Source: Modestobacter marinus | Lineage (GTDB): Bacteria; Actinomycetota; Actinomycetes; Mycobacteriales; Geodermatophilaceae | Assembly (NCBI RefSeq): GCF_019799945.1 | Contig: NZ_JABGCH010000032.1 | Location: 1-49,133, forward strand | Length of the DNA: 49,133 bases | Direction: 5' to 3' | Shown: positions 16,620 through 25,953 of the stretch, piece by piece | How positions within the stretch are numbered: the first letter of the stretch is position 1 | How the letters are laid out: the number at the start of each line of letters is the position of its first letter | The notes under the pieces: model-generated | The model's input: the letters and a program-made list of their open reading frames with translations, nothing else | What the model was told of the DNA's origin: nothing | The model's database searches: none | Translations under genes and position numbers: made by a program

Positions 16620-17491
16620 GCGAGGGCACCGCCTGGCTGGTCACCGGGGCCACCGGCCAGCTGGGCACCGAGCTGCGGCGGGTGCTCGCCGGGCAGGACG
16701 TGACGGCCCTGGGCCGGGCGCAGCTCGACCTGACCGACGAGACCCAGGTGCGCGGCGTGGTCTCCCGCTGGCGCGATGACGCCGTCGCCCGGGGCGCCCG
16801 CCCGGTCGTGCTCAACGCCGCCGCGTACACCGCCGTCGACGCCGCCGAGACCGACGAGGAGACCGCAAACCGGGTCAACGGCCAGGCGCCGGGCTGGCTG
16901 GCGGAGGAGCTGGCCGGCACCGGCCGCCTGGTGCACGTCTCGACGGACTACGTCTTCGCCGGGGACGCCACCGCGCCGTACACGGTCGACGACGAACCGG
17001 CGCCGCGCACCGCCTACGGCCGGACCAAGCTCGCCGGCGAGCAGGCGGTCGCCGCCGTGGGGGACGACGCGGTCGTCGTCCGCACCGCGTGGGTCTACGC
17101 CGCGCACGGCAGCAACTTCGTCCGCACCATGCTCCGGCTCGAGGCCGAGCGCGACGAGGTGTCCGTCGTCGACGACCAGACCGGCAGCCCCACCTCCGCC
17201 GCCGACCTCGCCGCCGGGCTGGTCGAGGCGGCGCAGGCGCCGGTGCGCGGGGTCCTGCACGGCACCAACACCGGCAGCACCACCTGGTTCGGGTTCGCCC
17301 GGCTGGTGTTCGAGCTGGCCGGCGCCGACCCCGAGCGGGTGCGCCCGACCACCACCGACGCGTTCCCCCGCCCCGCGCCGCGGCCGGCCTGGTCGGTGCT
17401 CGACCCGGCGAGCTGGGTCGCGGCCGGGCTCACCCCGCTGCCCGCCTGGCAGGAGTCGGTGCGCGCCTGCGTCGCCACCTTGCGCGGCTGA
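16616..17491 (+). CDS. rmlD: dTDP-4-dehydrorhamnose reductase (291 aa)
   Basis: Final reduction to dTDP-L-rhamnose using NAD(P)H. Rossmann loop TGATGQLG at about 10-17, NAAAYTAVDAAE for substrate contact, VSTDYVF with Thr110, and the Tyr134/Lys138 pair in YGRTK. GTG 16616 overlaps the rmlB stop by 4 nt, so the two are coupled. It runs head-on to rmlC with a 12-nt gap, so all four rhamnose genes are packed in 3.5 kb on both strands. Confidence 0.93.
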   Translation: MSEGTAWLVTGATGQLGTELRRVLAGQDVTALGRAQLDLTDETQVRGVVSRWRDDAVARGARPVVLNAAAYTAVDAAETDEETANRVNGQAPGWLAEELAGTGRLVHVSTDYVFAGDATAPYTVDDEPAPRTAYGRTKLAGEQAVAAVGDDAVVVRTAWVYAAHGSNFVRTMLRLEAERDEVSVVDDQTGSPTSAADLAAGLVEAAQAPVRGVLHGTNTGSTTWFGFARLVFELAGADPERVRPTTTDAFPRPAPRPAWSVLDPASWVAAGLTPLPAWQESVRACVATLRG

Positions 17492-17503
17492 CCCTCCCGG
17501 GCC

Positions 17504-18106
17504 TCAGCCGGCGCGCAGCGCGGCGTAGCGCGCGGAGCACTGCTCCATCGTCGGCAGGAGCCCCTGCTCGCGGGCCTCCTCGAGGGTGGGCGCGGCGCTG
17601 TCCTTGGCGGAGAGCTCGAACTCGACGTCGGCGGGCCAGGGCAGGTCCAGAACCGGGTCCAGCGGGTGGATGCCGAACTCCCGCGCCGGCGCGTACGGGG
17701 ACGACAGCAGGTAGGTGACCGAGCTCTGGTCGGTCAGCGCGATGAACGCGTGCCCGAGCCCCTCGGCGAGGTACATCGCGCGCGGCTGCTCGCTGTCGAG
17801 CACGACCGCGTCGTGCGCGCCGAACGTCGGCGACCCCACCCGGATGTCGACGACGACGTCGAGGATGCTGCCGACCGGGCAGTAGACGTACTTGGCCTGG
17901 CCGGGCGGCACCTGGGCGAAGTGCACCCCGCGCAGCGCGCCGCGGGCCGAGACGCTGTGGTTCGCCTGCGCCAGGGGGAGCGGGAAACCCAGCTCCTCGG
18001 CCAGCGCGTCCGCCCGGTACCACTCGGTGAAGCGGCCGCGGCTGTCGCCGTGCGGTACGAGGTCGAACACGTAGCTGTCTGGGACGGCGAGCTCGCGGAT
18101 CTGCAC
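17504..18106 (-). CDS. rmlC: dTDP-4-dehydrorhamnose 3,5-epimerase (200 aa)
   Basis: Third enzyme of the rhamnose pathway, a cupin-fold epimerase. Seen are FDLVPHGDSRGRFTEWY at 14-30, the active-site block LRGVHFAQVPPGQAKYVYC with His62, DIRVGSPTFG, and EGLGHAFIAL. GTG 18106 lies 6 nt after TAGCGT (minus strand, 18113-18118) with no ribosome site, so a leaderless start is likely. It is separately promoted from rmlBD and back-to-back with nothing but the fbiB stop region. Confidence 0.93.
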   Translation of the reverse strand: MQIRELAVPDSYVFDLVPHGDSRGRFTEWYRADALAEELGFPLPLAQANHSVSARGALRGVHFAQVPPGQAKYVYCPVGSILDVVVDIRVGSPTFGAHDAVVLDSEQPRAMYLAEGLGHAFIALTDQSSVTYLLSSPYAPAREFGIHPLDPVLDLPWPADVEFELSAKDSAAPTLEEAREQGLLPTMEQCSARYAALRAG

Positions 18107-18115
18107 GGTCCGACG

Positions 18116-19219
18116 CTAACGAGTCGCCGGGAACGGCCCCGCGCCGCCTCCGGCCTCACCGGGATCGCCGATCCACACCCGGCCGGCCAGCGAGCTGCCG
18201 CCGAGCGTGCTCGCCGGCTCCCACCGGGTCGCCCACCCCTCGGCCCGCAGCTGGACCAGCGCCGCGGCGACCACCGCCCCGAGGGCGAGCGCGGTGGTGG
18301 GGGTGATCGGGTCGGCGAGGTGCACGTCGACGACGGGGGAGTCGTCGTCCTCGCTGCCGTAGCGGAAGACCACCGGGAACTCCGGGAGCGCGGCCACCGC
18401 GACCCGGAACGCCTCGGCGACCGCGGCCGGCCCGCCGGGGCGGGGGGCGAGCACGGCCGGGACGGTCCGCCCGCCCACCACGTCGCGGCTGCCGAGCGGG
18501 AAGAGGTCGCCGGCGCCGAGGCGTACGAGCGGCCGGGCGCCGAGGTCGGGGTCCGGGACGGCCGGGGCCAGGCCGCGGACGACGGCCACCGGGACGCCGG
18601 CGAGCTTGCCCTTGACCAGGTCCGCCGCGGCGGCGATCTCGTCGACCACCGCGACCTGGGTGGTCTCCAGCACGTTGCCGTGCGCGTCCACCGCGCCCCG
18701 GTGGTCGACCAGGGCGGGGAGCCCGGCCGCGCCGATCGCCACGTCGGCCACGCCGTCGCGCCACGGGCGGCCGAAGGTGTCGCTCACCACCACCGCCACC
18801 GTCACGCCGAGCAGCTCCCGGAGGCGCTCGCGGAGCCGCCGGGCCGAGGCGTCGGCGTCGGCCGGCAGCAGGACCAGGGCGTCGGACGCCACGTTGGAGG
18901 CGTCGATGCCGGCGGCGGCCACGACCCAGCCGTGCCGGGTCTCCACGATGCGCAGCGGCCCGCGCCGGGCCACGACGCGCACCGTCTCGGCGTCGACGGC
19001 CCGCAGCCGGGCGGTCTCCCGGTCGGCGCCCGGCTCGACGGCGACGAGGTTGCCCTCGGTCTTGGCCACCACCTTGGACGTGACGACGACGACGTCGTCG
19101 TCGGCCAGCCAGGGGGCGGCGCCGGCGATGGCGGCCGCCAGGTCGTCCCCGGGCACGAACTCGGGCAGCCCCGGCACCGGGTGCACCGAGATCCCCTGCG
19201 GAGGCTCGGGCCTAGACAC
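18116..19219 (-). CDS. fbiB: Coenzyme F420:L-glutamate ligase, CofE-type FbiB with a short C-terminus (367 aa)
   Basis: Adds glutamate residues to F420-0. The CofE domain covers about residues 8-245: [58 protein letters not shown] and [20 protein letters not shown] are all diagnostic. Mycobacterial FbiB is about 450 residues with a full FMN/nitroreductase domain that finishes the side chain; here only about 120 residues follow CofE, including [20 protein letters not shown], which recalls one helix of that domain. The start overlaps the fbiA stop by 8 nt. The oligoglutamylation and reduction functions of the short tail are uncertain. Confidence 0.85.
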   Translation of the reverse strand: MSRPEPPQGISVHPVPGLPEFVPGDDLAAAIAGAAPWLADDDVVVVTSKVVAKTEGNLVAVEPGADRETARLRAVDAETVRVVARRGPLRIVETRHGWVVAAAGIDASNVASDALVLLPADADASARRLRERLRELLGVTVAVVVSDTFGRPWRDGVADVAIGAAGLPALVDHRGAVDAHGNVLETTQVAVVDEIAAAADLVKGKLAGVPVAVVRGLAPAVPDPDLGARPLVRLGAGDLFPLGSRDVVGGRTVPAVLAPRPGGPAAVAEAFRVAVAALPEFPVVFRYGSEDDDSPVVDVHLADPITPTTALALGAVVAAALVQLRAEGWATRWEPASTLGGSSLAGRVWIGDPGEAGGGAGPFPATR

Positions 19220-20162
19220 GGGCGGCGTCCAGGGCCGCGCGGGCCAGCGCGGTGGTGGCCGCCGGGTCGGTCATGAGCAGGGGAACCGACCGCACCTCGA
19301 CTCCGGGGACGTCGGCCGCGTCGCCGGTGTGCACCAGCCACGCGTCGAGCAGCCCGTCGGCGGACCGGGCGCCGTAGTGCCGGCCGACGCCCTCCGCGCT
19401 GACCTCGACCCCGACGGCGGGCAGGCAGCGGTCGGCCATGCCGCGCACCGCGGCTCCGCCGACGATGGGGGAGACGCCGACCACCCGGCTGCCGGCGGCC
19501 CGCACCGCGTCGCGGATGCCGGGCACGCCCAGCACCGTGCCGATGGACACCACGGGGTTGGAGGGGGCCAGCAGCACCGCGTCGGCGGCGGCCAGCGCCT
19601 CCAGGACGCCGGGGGCGGGGCGGGCGTCGTCGACGCCGACCTGGACGAAGCGGTGGGCGTCCAGCGCCGCGCGGTGACGGACCCACCACTCCTGGAAGTG
19701 GATCGCCCGGGTCCGGCCGGTCTCCGGGTCGGTCACGACGACGTGCGTCTCCACCCGCTGGTCGCTCATCGGGAGCAGCCGGACGCCGGGCTGCCACCGG
19801 TCGGCGAGGGCCGCGGTCACCTCGGACAGCGGGTAGCCGGCGTCGAGCATCCGGGTCCGGACCAGATGGGTCGCCAGGTCCCGGTCGCCGAGCCCGAACC
19901 AGGTCGGCTCTGCGCCGTAGGCGGCCAGTTCCGTCCGGACGGTCCAGGTCTCGTCCCGGCGACCCCAGCCGCGGTCCTCGTCGATCCCGTCACCGAGCGT
20001 GTACATCACGGAGTCCAGGTCGGGACAGATCCGCAGCCCGTGCAGGGTCACGTCGTCCCCGGTGTTGATCACCGCGGTGATGTCCGCGCCGGGTGCGGCG
20101 GCGGTCACTCCACGGAGGAACCGGGCGCCGCCGACGCCTCCGGCCAGGACGACAATGTGCAC
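19212..20162 (-). CDS. fbiA: 2-phospho-L-lactate (or phosphoenolpyruvate) transferase CofD/FbiA (316 aa)
   Basis: Joins the activated phospho-C3 acid to the deazaflavin FO to make the F420-0 backbone. N-terminal [17 protein letters not shown], then [34 protein letters not shown] and [15 protein letters not shown] mark the CofD family; the C-terminal third is variable as usual. GTG 20162 lies 6 nt after CAGGAT (minus strand, 20169-20174), which supports this leaderless start over a longer frame. It is the first gene of the fbiA-fbiB pair; fbiC and fbiD are not in the window. Confidence 0.92.
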   Translation of the reverse strand: MHIVVLAGGVGGARFLRGVTAAAPGADITAVINTGDDVTLHGLRICPDLDSVMYTLGDGIDEDRGWGRRDETWTVRTELAAYGAEPTWFGLGDRDLATHLVRTRMLDAGYPLSEVTAALADRWQPGVRLLPMSDQRVETHVVVTDPETGRTRAIHFQEWWVRHRAALDAHRFVQVGVDDARPAPGVLEALAAADAVLLAPSNPVVSIGTVLGVPGIRDAVRAAGSRVVGVSPIVGGAAVRGMADRCLPAVGVEVSAEGVGRHYGARSADGLLDAWLVHTGDAADVPGVEVRSVPLLMTDPAATTALARAALDAARV

Positions 20163-20461
20163 GCGCCCATCCTGCCCGTCGTCACTTGTGCACGGAGAGC
20201 CCCGGGCACCCGTTGATGACCTTGATGAAAGCGCTCCGCAGCGTGGGCAGAAGGTGTCGGACGCACCGGCGTGTCGGGGGCTGCTGTGACCACTGCCGAA
20301 CAACTTGTGAGTGGTGGGACGGGTGGTGCGGGGCGTTACAGCACCCCAACTTGACCTCGACTCAACGACACGCGTGTAATTCCGACGTTGTCATCAGGCG
20401 ACGGAGCTCCGGAACCGCCGGGGGACGAACGCTGGGAACGAGCCGGAGAGGACGCATCGTG
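20163..20461. other. Divergent fbiA/whiB control region
   Basis: About 300 bp with no gene. It contains the fbiA -10 (20169-20174 on the minus strand) and an AT-richer stretch at about 20350-20395 including AACTTGACCTCGACTC, which may hold the whiB promoter. I saw no convincing riboswitch or long hairpin. Confidence 0.5.
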
Positions 20462-20806
20462 ATGACCGAGGTGTCGTGGTTGAGCGAGTACAAGTCGGCC
20501 GCCGCGGGGGCCGCGCCCCCCGGGCCGGCCCGGGACGTCCTAGGCCTGCCGGGTGGGTTCGACGCGGCCCTGCCGGGCCTGGACGACGAGCAGGGGTGGC
20601 AGGACCGCGCGCTGTGCGCCGAGACCGACCCCGAGGCGTTCTTCCCGGAGAAGGGCGGCTCCACCCGCGAGGCGAAGAAGATCTGCACCGGCTGCGAGGT
20701 GCGCGCCGAGTGCCTGGAGTTCGCGCTGGCCAACGACGAGCGCTTCGGCATCTGGGGCGGGCTCTCCGAGCGGGAGCGTCGCCGGCTGCGCCGCCGCGCC
20801 TTCTGA
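20462..20806 (+). CDS. whiB2: WhiB2-type iron-sulfur transcription factor (114 aa)
   Basis: WhiB-family regulator with a [4Fe-4S] cluster, needed for septation or cell division in relatives (WhmD in mycobacteria). The cluster cysteines are Cys52 (ALCAETDPEAFFPEKGG), Cys75 and Cys78 (CTGC) and Cys84 (AEC). The GIWGG turn is at 96-100, followed by the basic SERERRRLRRRAF end. The ATG at 20462 follows AGAGGA at about 9-10 nt. The position beside fbiA and the metallopeptidase/DUF3499/manB block is the conserved whiB2 locus, which supports the paralogue call. Confidence 0.9.
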   Translation: MTEVSWLSEYKSAAAGAAPPGPARDVLGLPGGFDAALPGLDDEQGWQDRALCAETDPEAFFPEKGGSTREAKKICTGCEVRAECLEFALANDERFGIWGGLSERERRRLRRRAF

Positions 20807-20956
20807 GCTCCTCCGCAGGACCCAGCCGGCGCGCGGGCTGAGCAGCTGCCGCACCGCCCCGGCCGACCGACGACCCACCAGGTCCCCGCGCCGTTCCTCT
20901 CCCGGAGCGGAGACCAGCCCCCCGTCCCCGGGCGCACGTGTGGTCGACTGGGGCAC

Positions 20957-21820
20957 GTGTCCATCCGGATCGCCGACGGACGCGCTCGCGTGGTCCGGGA
21001 GATCCGGGCCGCCGCGCCCCTGATGTCCCGTCTCGCCGTTCCCCTCACCTCCCGCGGTCCGTGGCTGACCGCCGCGCTGAACGCGCAGCCCGCCCGGGTC
21101 CGCGCGCGGGCGGTGGTGGTCGAGCCGCACCTGCAGGGCCGCCCCGACGGGCTCGCCCTGCTGGCCCTCCGCCGGCGCGGGCCGGCCACCGCGGTGACCC
21201 TGCTCGGCACCGGGCCCGGCCCGCTGCCCGAGGGCCGGCCGCAGTGCCGGCTGTACGCGCCGGACCCCGAGACCGCCGGCCGGCTCGCCGACGGCGTGCT
21301 CGACCTGCTGGCCGGCCTCCGCGGTCCGTGGACGCTCCGGCTGGCCGGTCTCCCCCTGGGCGACCCGACGCTCGGTCGCCTGGCCGCGGGCCTGCCGGAC
21401 GCCACCACCGCGACCACCCGCAGCCGTCGCCTGGTCGACGAGCTGGACGCCGTCGGCGAGGTCTACCGCAGCACCGACCCCGCGGCCCTCGAGCGGGTCC
21501 TCCCGGCGCTGCTCTGCCGGGTCCCCGCCGACCAGCGCTCCTTCGTCCGCGCCGCGGCCCGGCTGCACGCGGCGATCGGCTGGCTGGAGGTCGCCGTCGT
21601 GCGCCGCGGCGACGACGTCGCCGCCCTCCTGCTCACCCTGCTGGACCGCGGTCCGGACGGGACCGACCGCTGGCCCTGGTGGGGCTGGAGCGACGGCGGC
21701 GGGCTGCGCCGCAAGCTGGGCTCGCCCTGGGCGTCGTTGACCGCCTCCGGCGGTCTGGTGTCGCTGACCCGGCGGGGTGTCCACCGGGCCGGGGTCAGCC
21801 GGGGAACTGCAGCAGGTTGA
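20957..21820 (+). CDS. Hypothetical protein (287 aa)
   Basis: Not recognised. It is a soluble, Arg/Leu/Ala-rich protein without signal peptide or membrane helix. Residues 1-60 are basic, 60-150 alternate hydrophobic strands and glycines (ALLALRRRGPATAVTLLGTG), and 175-240 appear helical. The Trp-rich DRWPWWGWSDGG at about 232-243 is the most distinctive stretch. GTG 20957 has no good ribosome site. Its end overlaps the convergent gene at 21795 by 26 nt. It lies between whiB2 and the Rv3259-like gene, two genes that are neighbours in mycobacteria, so it is a lineage-specific insertion. Confidence 0.6.
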   Translation: MSIRIADGRARVVREIRAAAPLMSRLAVPLTSRGPWLTAALNAQPARVRARAVVVEPHLQGRPDGLALLALRRRGPATAVTLLGTGPGPLPEGRPQCRLYAPDPETAGRLADGVLDLLAGLRGPWTLRLAGLPLGDPTLGRLAAGLPDATTATTRSRRLVDELDAVGEVYRSTDPAALERVLPALLCRVPADQRSFVRAAARLHAAIGWLEVAVVRRGDDVAALLLTLLDRGPDGTDRWPWWGWSDGGGLRRKLGSPWASLTASGGLVSLTRRGVHRAGVSRGTAAG

Positions 21821-23288
21821 CCCCGCGACCGGTGGCGGTCGGCGCGCTGTCCAGGCCGAGGCGGACGACGCCGGTGGCCGGCGCCTGCCCGTTCCGCTCC
21901 GCCCCCTCGGCGCTGACCGCCGCGGTCAGCCGGTAGGCCCGCCCGGTGTAGGCCGGCGCCGTCCCGTTGGGGCGGGTGTAGGTGGGGAAGAGGCCGACGA
22001 GCTCGATCCGGCCGGCCTCCCGGGTGACCTGCAGGTGGGGGGTGGCCAGGTCGGCGTACTCGGTGATCGAGCGCGCGCACCCGGCGGTGAGCGGGTCGGC
22101 GGGGGGTTCGTCGGTCAGGCAGTTGAACGTGGGGAACCGGACGTGGGCCAGGGCCTGCTCCCCGTCGGTGGACAGGCTGACCGCGGGATAGGTGACCGTG
22201 AGCCCCACGGCCCGCTGCTCGAGCAGCACGCCGTCGAAGACCACGCTGGCCGCCACGCCGTCCTCCCCCAGGGGCACCGAGGCGAAGGCCAGGTCGCCGG
22301 CGGCGGTCCCGGTCGCGGTCGGCGGCGCGGCCGTCGTCGCCACCGGCGCGTCCGGCTCCGGGGTGGCGGAGCCGGACGGCGTGAAGGGTGCGGCTGCCGG
22401 CGCGGGGGCGGCGGACCTGTCGCGGCCGACCGCGACCGCCAGCGCGACCGTGCTGAGCACGAGGGAGGTCACGACCGCGGCGCCGACGGCCCGGCGGCCG
22501 AGCAGCCCGGAGGTGGGCCGGTGGCCGTTCGCCGACTCCGGCGGCCGCGGCGCGGGCACGGTGGCGGGGACCAGGACGGGGGGCGCCGGCGCGGCCGCGG
22601 GTGGGGACCCCGGCGGGTTCTCCAGGAAACCGGGCAGGTCGTCGTGCAGGAACGCGCCACCGGCTCCCGGCTCGACCGCCGCGGGCTCCTGCGTAGGCGT
22701 GGGCGGGGGAGGGGCGCCCGGCCCGCGTCGGCCCGTCGCCCGCGCGACGACCGCCGCCGCCAGCCCGCTGACCAGGGCGAGCAGCAGCCCGCCGATGGTC
22801 CAGGGCACCCGGTCGGGGTGGGTGTCGGCCCGGCCGGCCGACGCCTCGGCGCCCGGGTCGACATCGACCAGCTCCTCGTCCGCGCCGGTCTCCACCAGGG
22901 CGCTGACGACGGCGTTCGCCGCGGCGGCCGCCGCGTCGGCGTCGGGCAGCGTCACCCGCACGGTGATCGTCGCGCCGGCCGGGCTCCGTTCCACCTCCGT
23001 GCCCTCCGCCAGCCGGCCCACGGGGACGGCGGCGAGCGCCGGCTCGCGTTCCTGCGCCGCGCGCAGCGTGTCCGTGGCCCCGGCCAGGGTGGTGTACCGG
23101 TCCGCGAGCAGCAGGGCGGCGTCCGCGCCGTCCGCCGAGCGGGGGGTGACGGTGAGGCTGGCGGCGGCCGTGGCGCCGCCGGGTCGCAGTGCCCAGGCCA
23201 GGGCCACGACCGCGAGGACGAGCGCCGCGACCGCAGCCCCCACGACCCACGGCCGGCGTGCCCCCAGGCTGTCGATCGGTGCGCTCAT
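21795..23288 (-). CDS. Membrane protein resembling a polysaccharide co-polymerase, with added extracytoplasmic domain (497 aa)
   Basis: The N-terminal 180 residues resemble Wzz/chain-length regulators: a membrane helix (about 13-32), an extracytoplasmic segment with LADRYTTLAGATDTLRAAQ and VTLPDADAAAAAANAVVSALVE, then a second helix (about 160-182). Unlike the family, a Pro-rich cytoplasmic linker leads to a third helix (about 268-288) and a 200-residue outer domain with two cysteines (NCLTDEPP, GCARSI). ATG 23288 was preferred to a TTG 12 nt upstream. With the surface-glycan genes nearby, a role in glycan export or length control is plausible but unproven. Confidence 0.55.
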   Translation of the reverse strand: MSAPIDSLGARRPWVVGAAVAALVLAVVALAWALRPGGATAAASLTVTPRSADGADAALLLADRYTTLAGATDTLRAAQEREPALAAVPVGRLAEGTEVERSPAGATITVRVTLPDADAAAAAANAVVSALVETGADEELVDVDPGAEASAGRADTHPDRVPWTIGGLLLALVSGLAAAVVARATGRRGPGAPPPPTPTQEPAAVEPGAGGAFLHDDLPGFLENPPGSPPAAAPAPPVLVPATVPAPRPPESANGHRPTSGLLGRRAVGAAVVTSLVLSTVALAVAVGRDRSAAPAPAAAPFTPSGSATPEPDAPVATTAAPPTATGTAAGDLAFASVPLGEDGVAASVVFDGVLLEQRAVGLTVTYPAVSLSTDGEQALAHVRFPTFNCLTDEPPADPLTAGCARSITEYADLATPHLQVTREAGRIELVGLFPTYTRPNGTAPAYTGRAYRLTAAVSAEGAERNGQAPATGVVRLGLDSAPTATGRGVNLLQFPG

Positions 23289-23517
23289 CTCGCCACCCAA
23301 TATGTCAGTGGCGCCGGAACGGCCCCCTCGCCCCCGGGGTCAGGTGGGGTGGGACGGCCCGGCCGCCGGGTCCTACCGCGGTCCGCGCTGCGAGTGAGCA
23401 GTTGTGACCGCCACGTACGGCGTGCCGGCGCGTGTCGCTGACCGCACCTGCGCATTCAGCACCCGCGAGCGGAGTGAGCAGGACGGGGGTCCTTCTCGGG
23501 GAGGAGCAGGTCCTTCC

Positions 23518-23982
23518 TCAGGTGGGGTCGATCTCCTCCGGGTCCCGCCCGAGCAGCACCGCCACCTGGTCGACGACGACGTCGCGGACGAGGTCGGCGA
23601 GGTCCTCGCGGTCGGCGGCCCGGATCTCCAGGGGACGCCGGTAGACCACGATCCGCGCCGGGTGGTCCTGGCCGTCCTCGCGGTGCGCGGGCAGGACGCG
23701 GGCGAGGGGCACGCTGCCGTCGTCCAGGACGTCGGAGTCCAGCACCACCTCGTCGGGACTGCTGTGATCCACCCACGGCACGTCCTCGACCGCGAACTCC
23801 ACGCCGGCCAGCTCGCGCTCCCAGCGGCGCTCCAGGTCCTCGACCGCGTCGAGCACCAGGTCGTCGAACTGCTCGGCGCGGCTGCGGGACAGCGGCAGGG
23901 TCGGGGGCACCAGGCGCCCACGGAGACCTCGGCCGTGGCGGTCGCGCCGGCTGCGCCGGGCGCGGGGAGGAGGACGGTCCAT
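23518..23982 (-). CDS. Metallopeptidase-fold family protein without HExxH (154 aa)
   Basis: Matches by position and sequence the mycobacterial Rv3259 type of zincin-like metallopeptidase-family proteins. Visible are an Arg-rich N-terminus, EQFDDLVLDAVEDLERRW, AVEDVPW, RIVVYRRPLEIRAADREDLADLV and RDVVVDQVAVLLGRDPEEID. In peptidase members the last segment carries HExxH; here the equivalent is VVDQVAVLL, so the zinc site is absent and catalysis is unlikely. It is transcribed away from DUF3499/manB. Its 3' flank holds a GAAGGACC stretch like that after hpf. Confidence 0.7.
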   Translation of the reverse strand: MDRPPPRARRSRRDRHGRGLRGRLVPPTLPLSRSRAEQFDDLVLDAVEDLERRWERELAGVEFAVEDVPWVDHSSPDEVVLDSDVLDDGSVPLARVLPAHREDGQDHPARIVVYRRPLEIRAADREDLADLVRDVVVDQVAVLLGRDPEEIDPT

Positions 23983-24107
23983 CGCGCAGGCAGCCTACGT
24001 CTCCCCGGCTCCCGCGGCGGACCGCCGGGCGCGTCCGGCGGGCCCGTTCGGTGCGCCTCCTCCCGGAGAGGCGCATTGGCCGTTAGTGTGCCCGGCGTGA
24101 GGAACCG

Positions 24108-24461
24108 GTGGTGAGGCAGTCACGTCGCTGCTCGCGCAGCGGCTGCGCGCAACCGGCTGCGGCGACCCTGACCTACGTGTACGCGGAGTCCACGGCCGTC
24201 GTCGGCCCGTTGGCGACCTACTCGGAGCCGCACAGCTACGACCTGTGCGAGTTCCACGCCCAGCGGCTGACCGTGCCGCGGGGGTGGGAGGTCGTGCGTC
24301 ACGAGATCGACGCCGAGGACACCGGGCCGACCGGTGACGACCTGCTGGCGCTGGCCGACGCGGTCCGCGAGGCCGCGCGTCCCGAGCCCCCGCGCGACCC
24401 CGCCGACGACGGCCGGGGCACGCGCCGCGGGCACCTGCGGGTGCTCCCCGACCTCACCTGA
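24108..24461 (+). CDS. DUF3499 family protein (117 aa)
   Basis: Actinobacterial conserved protein (Rv3258c type), function unknown. CSRSGCAQPAAATLTYVYAES and YDLCEFHAQRLTVPRGWEV are strongly conserved in the family; the cysteines and histidine (two Cys near the N-terminus, CxxH later) suggest a small zinc site. The last 35 residues are a charged tail. GTG 24108 has GAGGA about 5 nt upstream; the adjacent GTG 24111 is an alternative. It is followed by manB, as in mycobacteria. Confidence 0.85.
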   Translation: MVRQSRRCSRSGCAQPAAATLTYVYAESTAVVGPLATYSEPHSYDLCEFHAQRLTVPRGWEVVRHEIDAEDTGPTGDDLLALADAVREAARPEPPRDPADDGRGTRRGHLRVLPDLT

Positions 24462-24570
24462 CCCGGACGAGCGGCACGGACCGGCTCGGCGCGCTGCGCT
24501 CCGGTCCCCGCCACTAGGGTCGCGTGCGTGCCGGTCCCGGCGCGGCGAGCGCGAGTGTGAGGGTGTGCAG

Positions 24571-25953
24571 TTGTCCGACCTGACGTCGATCATCAAGGCC
24601 TACGACGTCCGTGGGCTGGTCCCCGAGCAGTGGGACGAGTCCGTGGCCCGGGCCATCGGGGCGGCGTTCGCCGAGTTCGTGCACGGCGAGACCGGCGCGA
24701 CCGCGGTCGTGACCGCGCACGACATGCGGGACTCCTCGATCCCGCTCTCCCGGGCCTTCGCCGAGGGGGTGCTCGCCTGCGGCCTGGACGTCGTCGAGGC
24801 CGGGCTGGGCTCCACGGACATGCTCTACTTCGCCGCCGGCTCCCTGGAGCTGCCCGGCGCGATGTTCACCGCCAGCCACAACCCGGCCCAGTACAACGGC
24901 ATCAAGCTGTGCCGCGCCGGCGCCGCCCCCATCGGCCAGGACTCCGGGCTGGTGGAGATCCGCACGTGGGCCGAGCAGGAGATCGACGAGCCCGGCAGTG
25001 CCTTCTCCCGGCAGCCCGAGCGGGTGGGCACGGTCACCAGCCGCGACCTGGTCGCCGAGTACGCCGCCTACCTCAAGCAGCTGGTCGACCTGTCCGGCAT
25101 CCGCCCGCTGAAGGTCGTCGTCGACGCGGGCAACGGCATGGGCGGCTTCACCGTCCCGGTCGTGCTCTCCGGGCTGCCGCTGGAGATCGTGCCGATGTAC
25201 TTCGAGCTCGACGGCTCCTTCCCCAACCACGAGGCCAACCCGCTGGACCCGGCGAACCTGGTCGACCTGCAGGCCGGCGTGCGCGAGCACGCGGCGGACA
25301 TCGGCCTGGCCTTCGACGGGGACGCCGACCGGTGCTTCATCATCGATGAGCGCGGCGAGCCGGTCAGCCCGTCGGCGATCACCGGGCTCGTCGCCGTCCG
25401 CGAGCTCGCCAAGGGCCACGGGACGACGATCATCCACAACCTGATCACCTCGCAGGCGGTCCCGGAGATCGTGCGGGAGCACGGCGGGCAGCCGGTGCGC
25501 ACCCGGGTGGGGCACTCCTTCATCAAGGCGGAGATGGCCCGGACCGACGCGGTGTTCGGCGGTGAGCACTCGGCCCACTACTACTTCCGCGACTTCTGGC
25601 GCGCCGACACCGGCATGCTCGCGGCCATGCACGTGCTCGCGGCGCTGGGGGAGCAGTCCCGCCCGCTCTCGGACCTGACCGCCGCCTACGAGCGGTACGT
25701 CGCCTCCGGGGAGATCAACTCCACCGTCACCGACCAGGCCGGGCGGGTCGAGGCGGTCCGCAAGACCTACGGCGAGCGGGAGGGCGTGACCTTCGACGAG
25801 CTCGACGGGCTGACCGTGACCCTGCCGGACGGCGCCTGGTTCAACCTCCGGGCCAGCAACACCGAGCCGCTGCTCCGGCTCAACGTGGAGGCGCCGGACG
25901 CGGCCCGCATGCAGGAGCTGCGCGACGAGGTGCTGGAGCTGGTGCGGGCATGA
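24571..25953 (+). CDS. manB: Phosphomannomutase/phosphoglucomutase (460 aa)
   Basis: Interconverts mannose-6-phosphate and mannose-1-phosphate for GDP-mannose and mannosylated envelope lipids. Features: IKAYDVRGLVPEQWDE at the N-terminus, phosphoserine loop TASHNPAQYNG (Ser102), metal loop DGDADR, sugar-binding GGEHSAHYYF, and phosphate-binding RASNTEPLLRLN. TTG 24571 is chosen because GAGGG lies 7 nt upstream; GTG 24565 is possible but has that site only 1 nt away. A -10-like TAGGGT is at 24515-24520. The stop overlaps the Trm112-like gene (ATGA). Confidence 0.9.
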   Translation: MSDLTSIIKAYDVRGLVPEQWDESVARAIGAAFAEFVHGETGATAVVTAHDMRDSSIPLSRAFAEGVLACGLDVVEAGLGSTDMLYFAAGSLELPGAMFTASHNPAQYNGIKLCRAGAAPIGQDSGLVEIRTWAEQEIDEPGSAFSRQPERVGTVTSRDLVAEYAAYLKQLVDLSGIRPLKVVVDAGNGMGGFTVPVVLSGLPLEIVPMYFELDGSFPNHEANPLDPANLVDLQAGVREHAADIGLAFDGDADRCFIIDERGEPVSPSAITGLVAVRELAKGHGTTIIHNLITSQAVPEIVREHGGQPVRTRVGHSFIKAEMARTDAVFGGEHSAHYYFRDFWRADTGMLAAMHVLAALGEQSRPLSDLTAAYERYVASGEINSTVTDQAGRVEAVRKTYGEREGVTFDELDGLTVTLPDGAWFNLRASNTEPLLRLNVEAPDAARMQELRDEVLELVRA

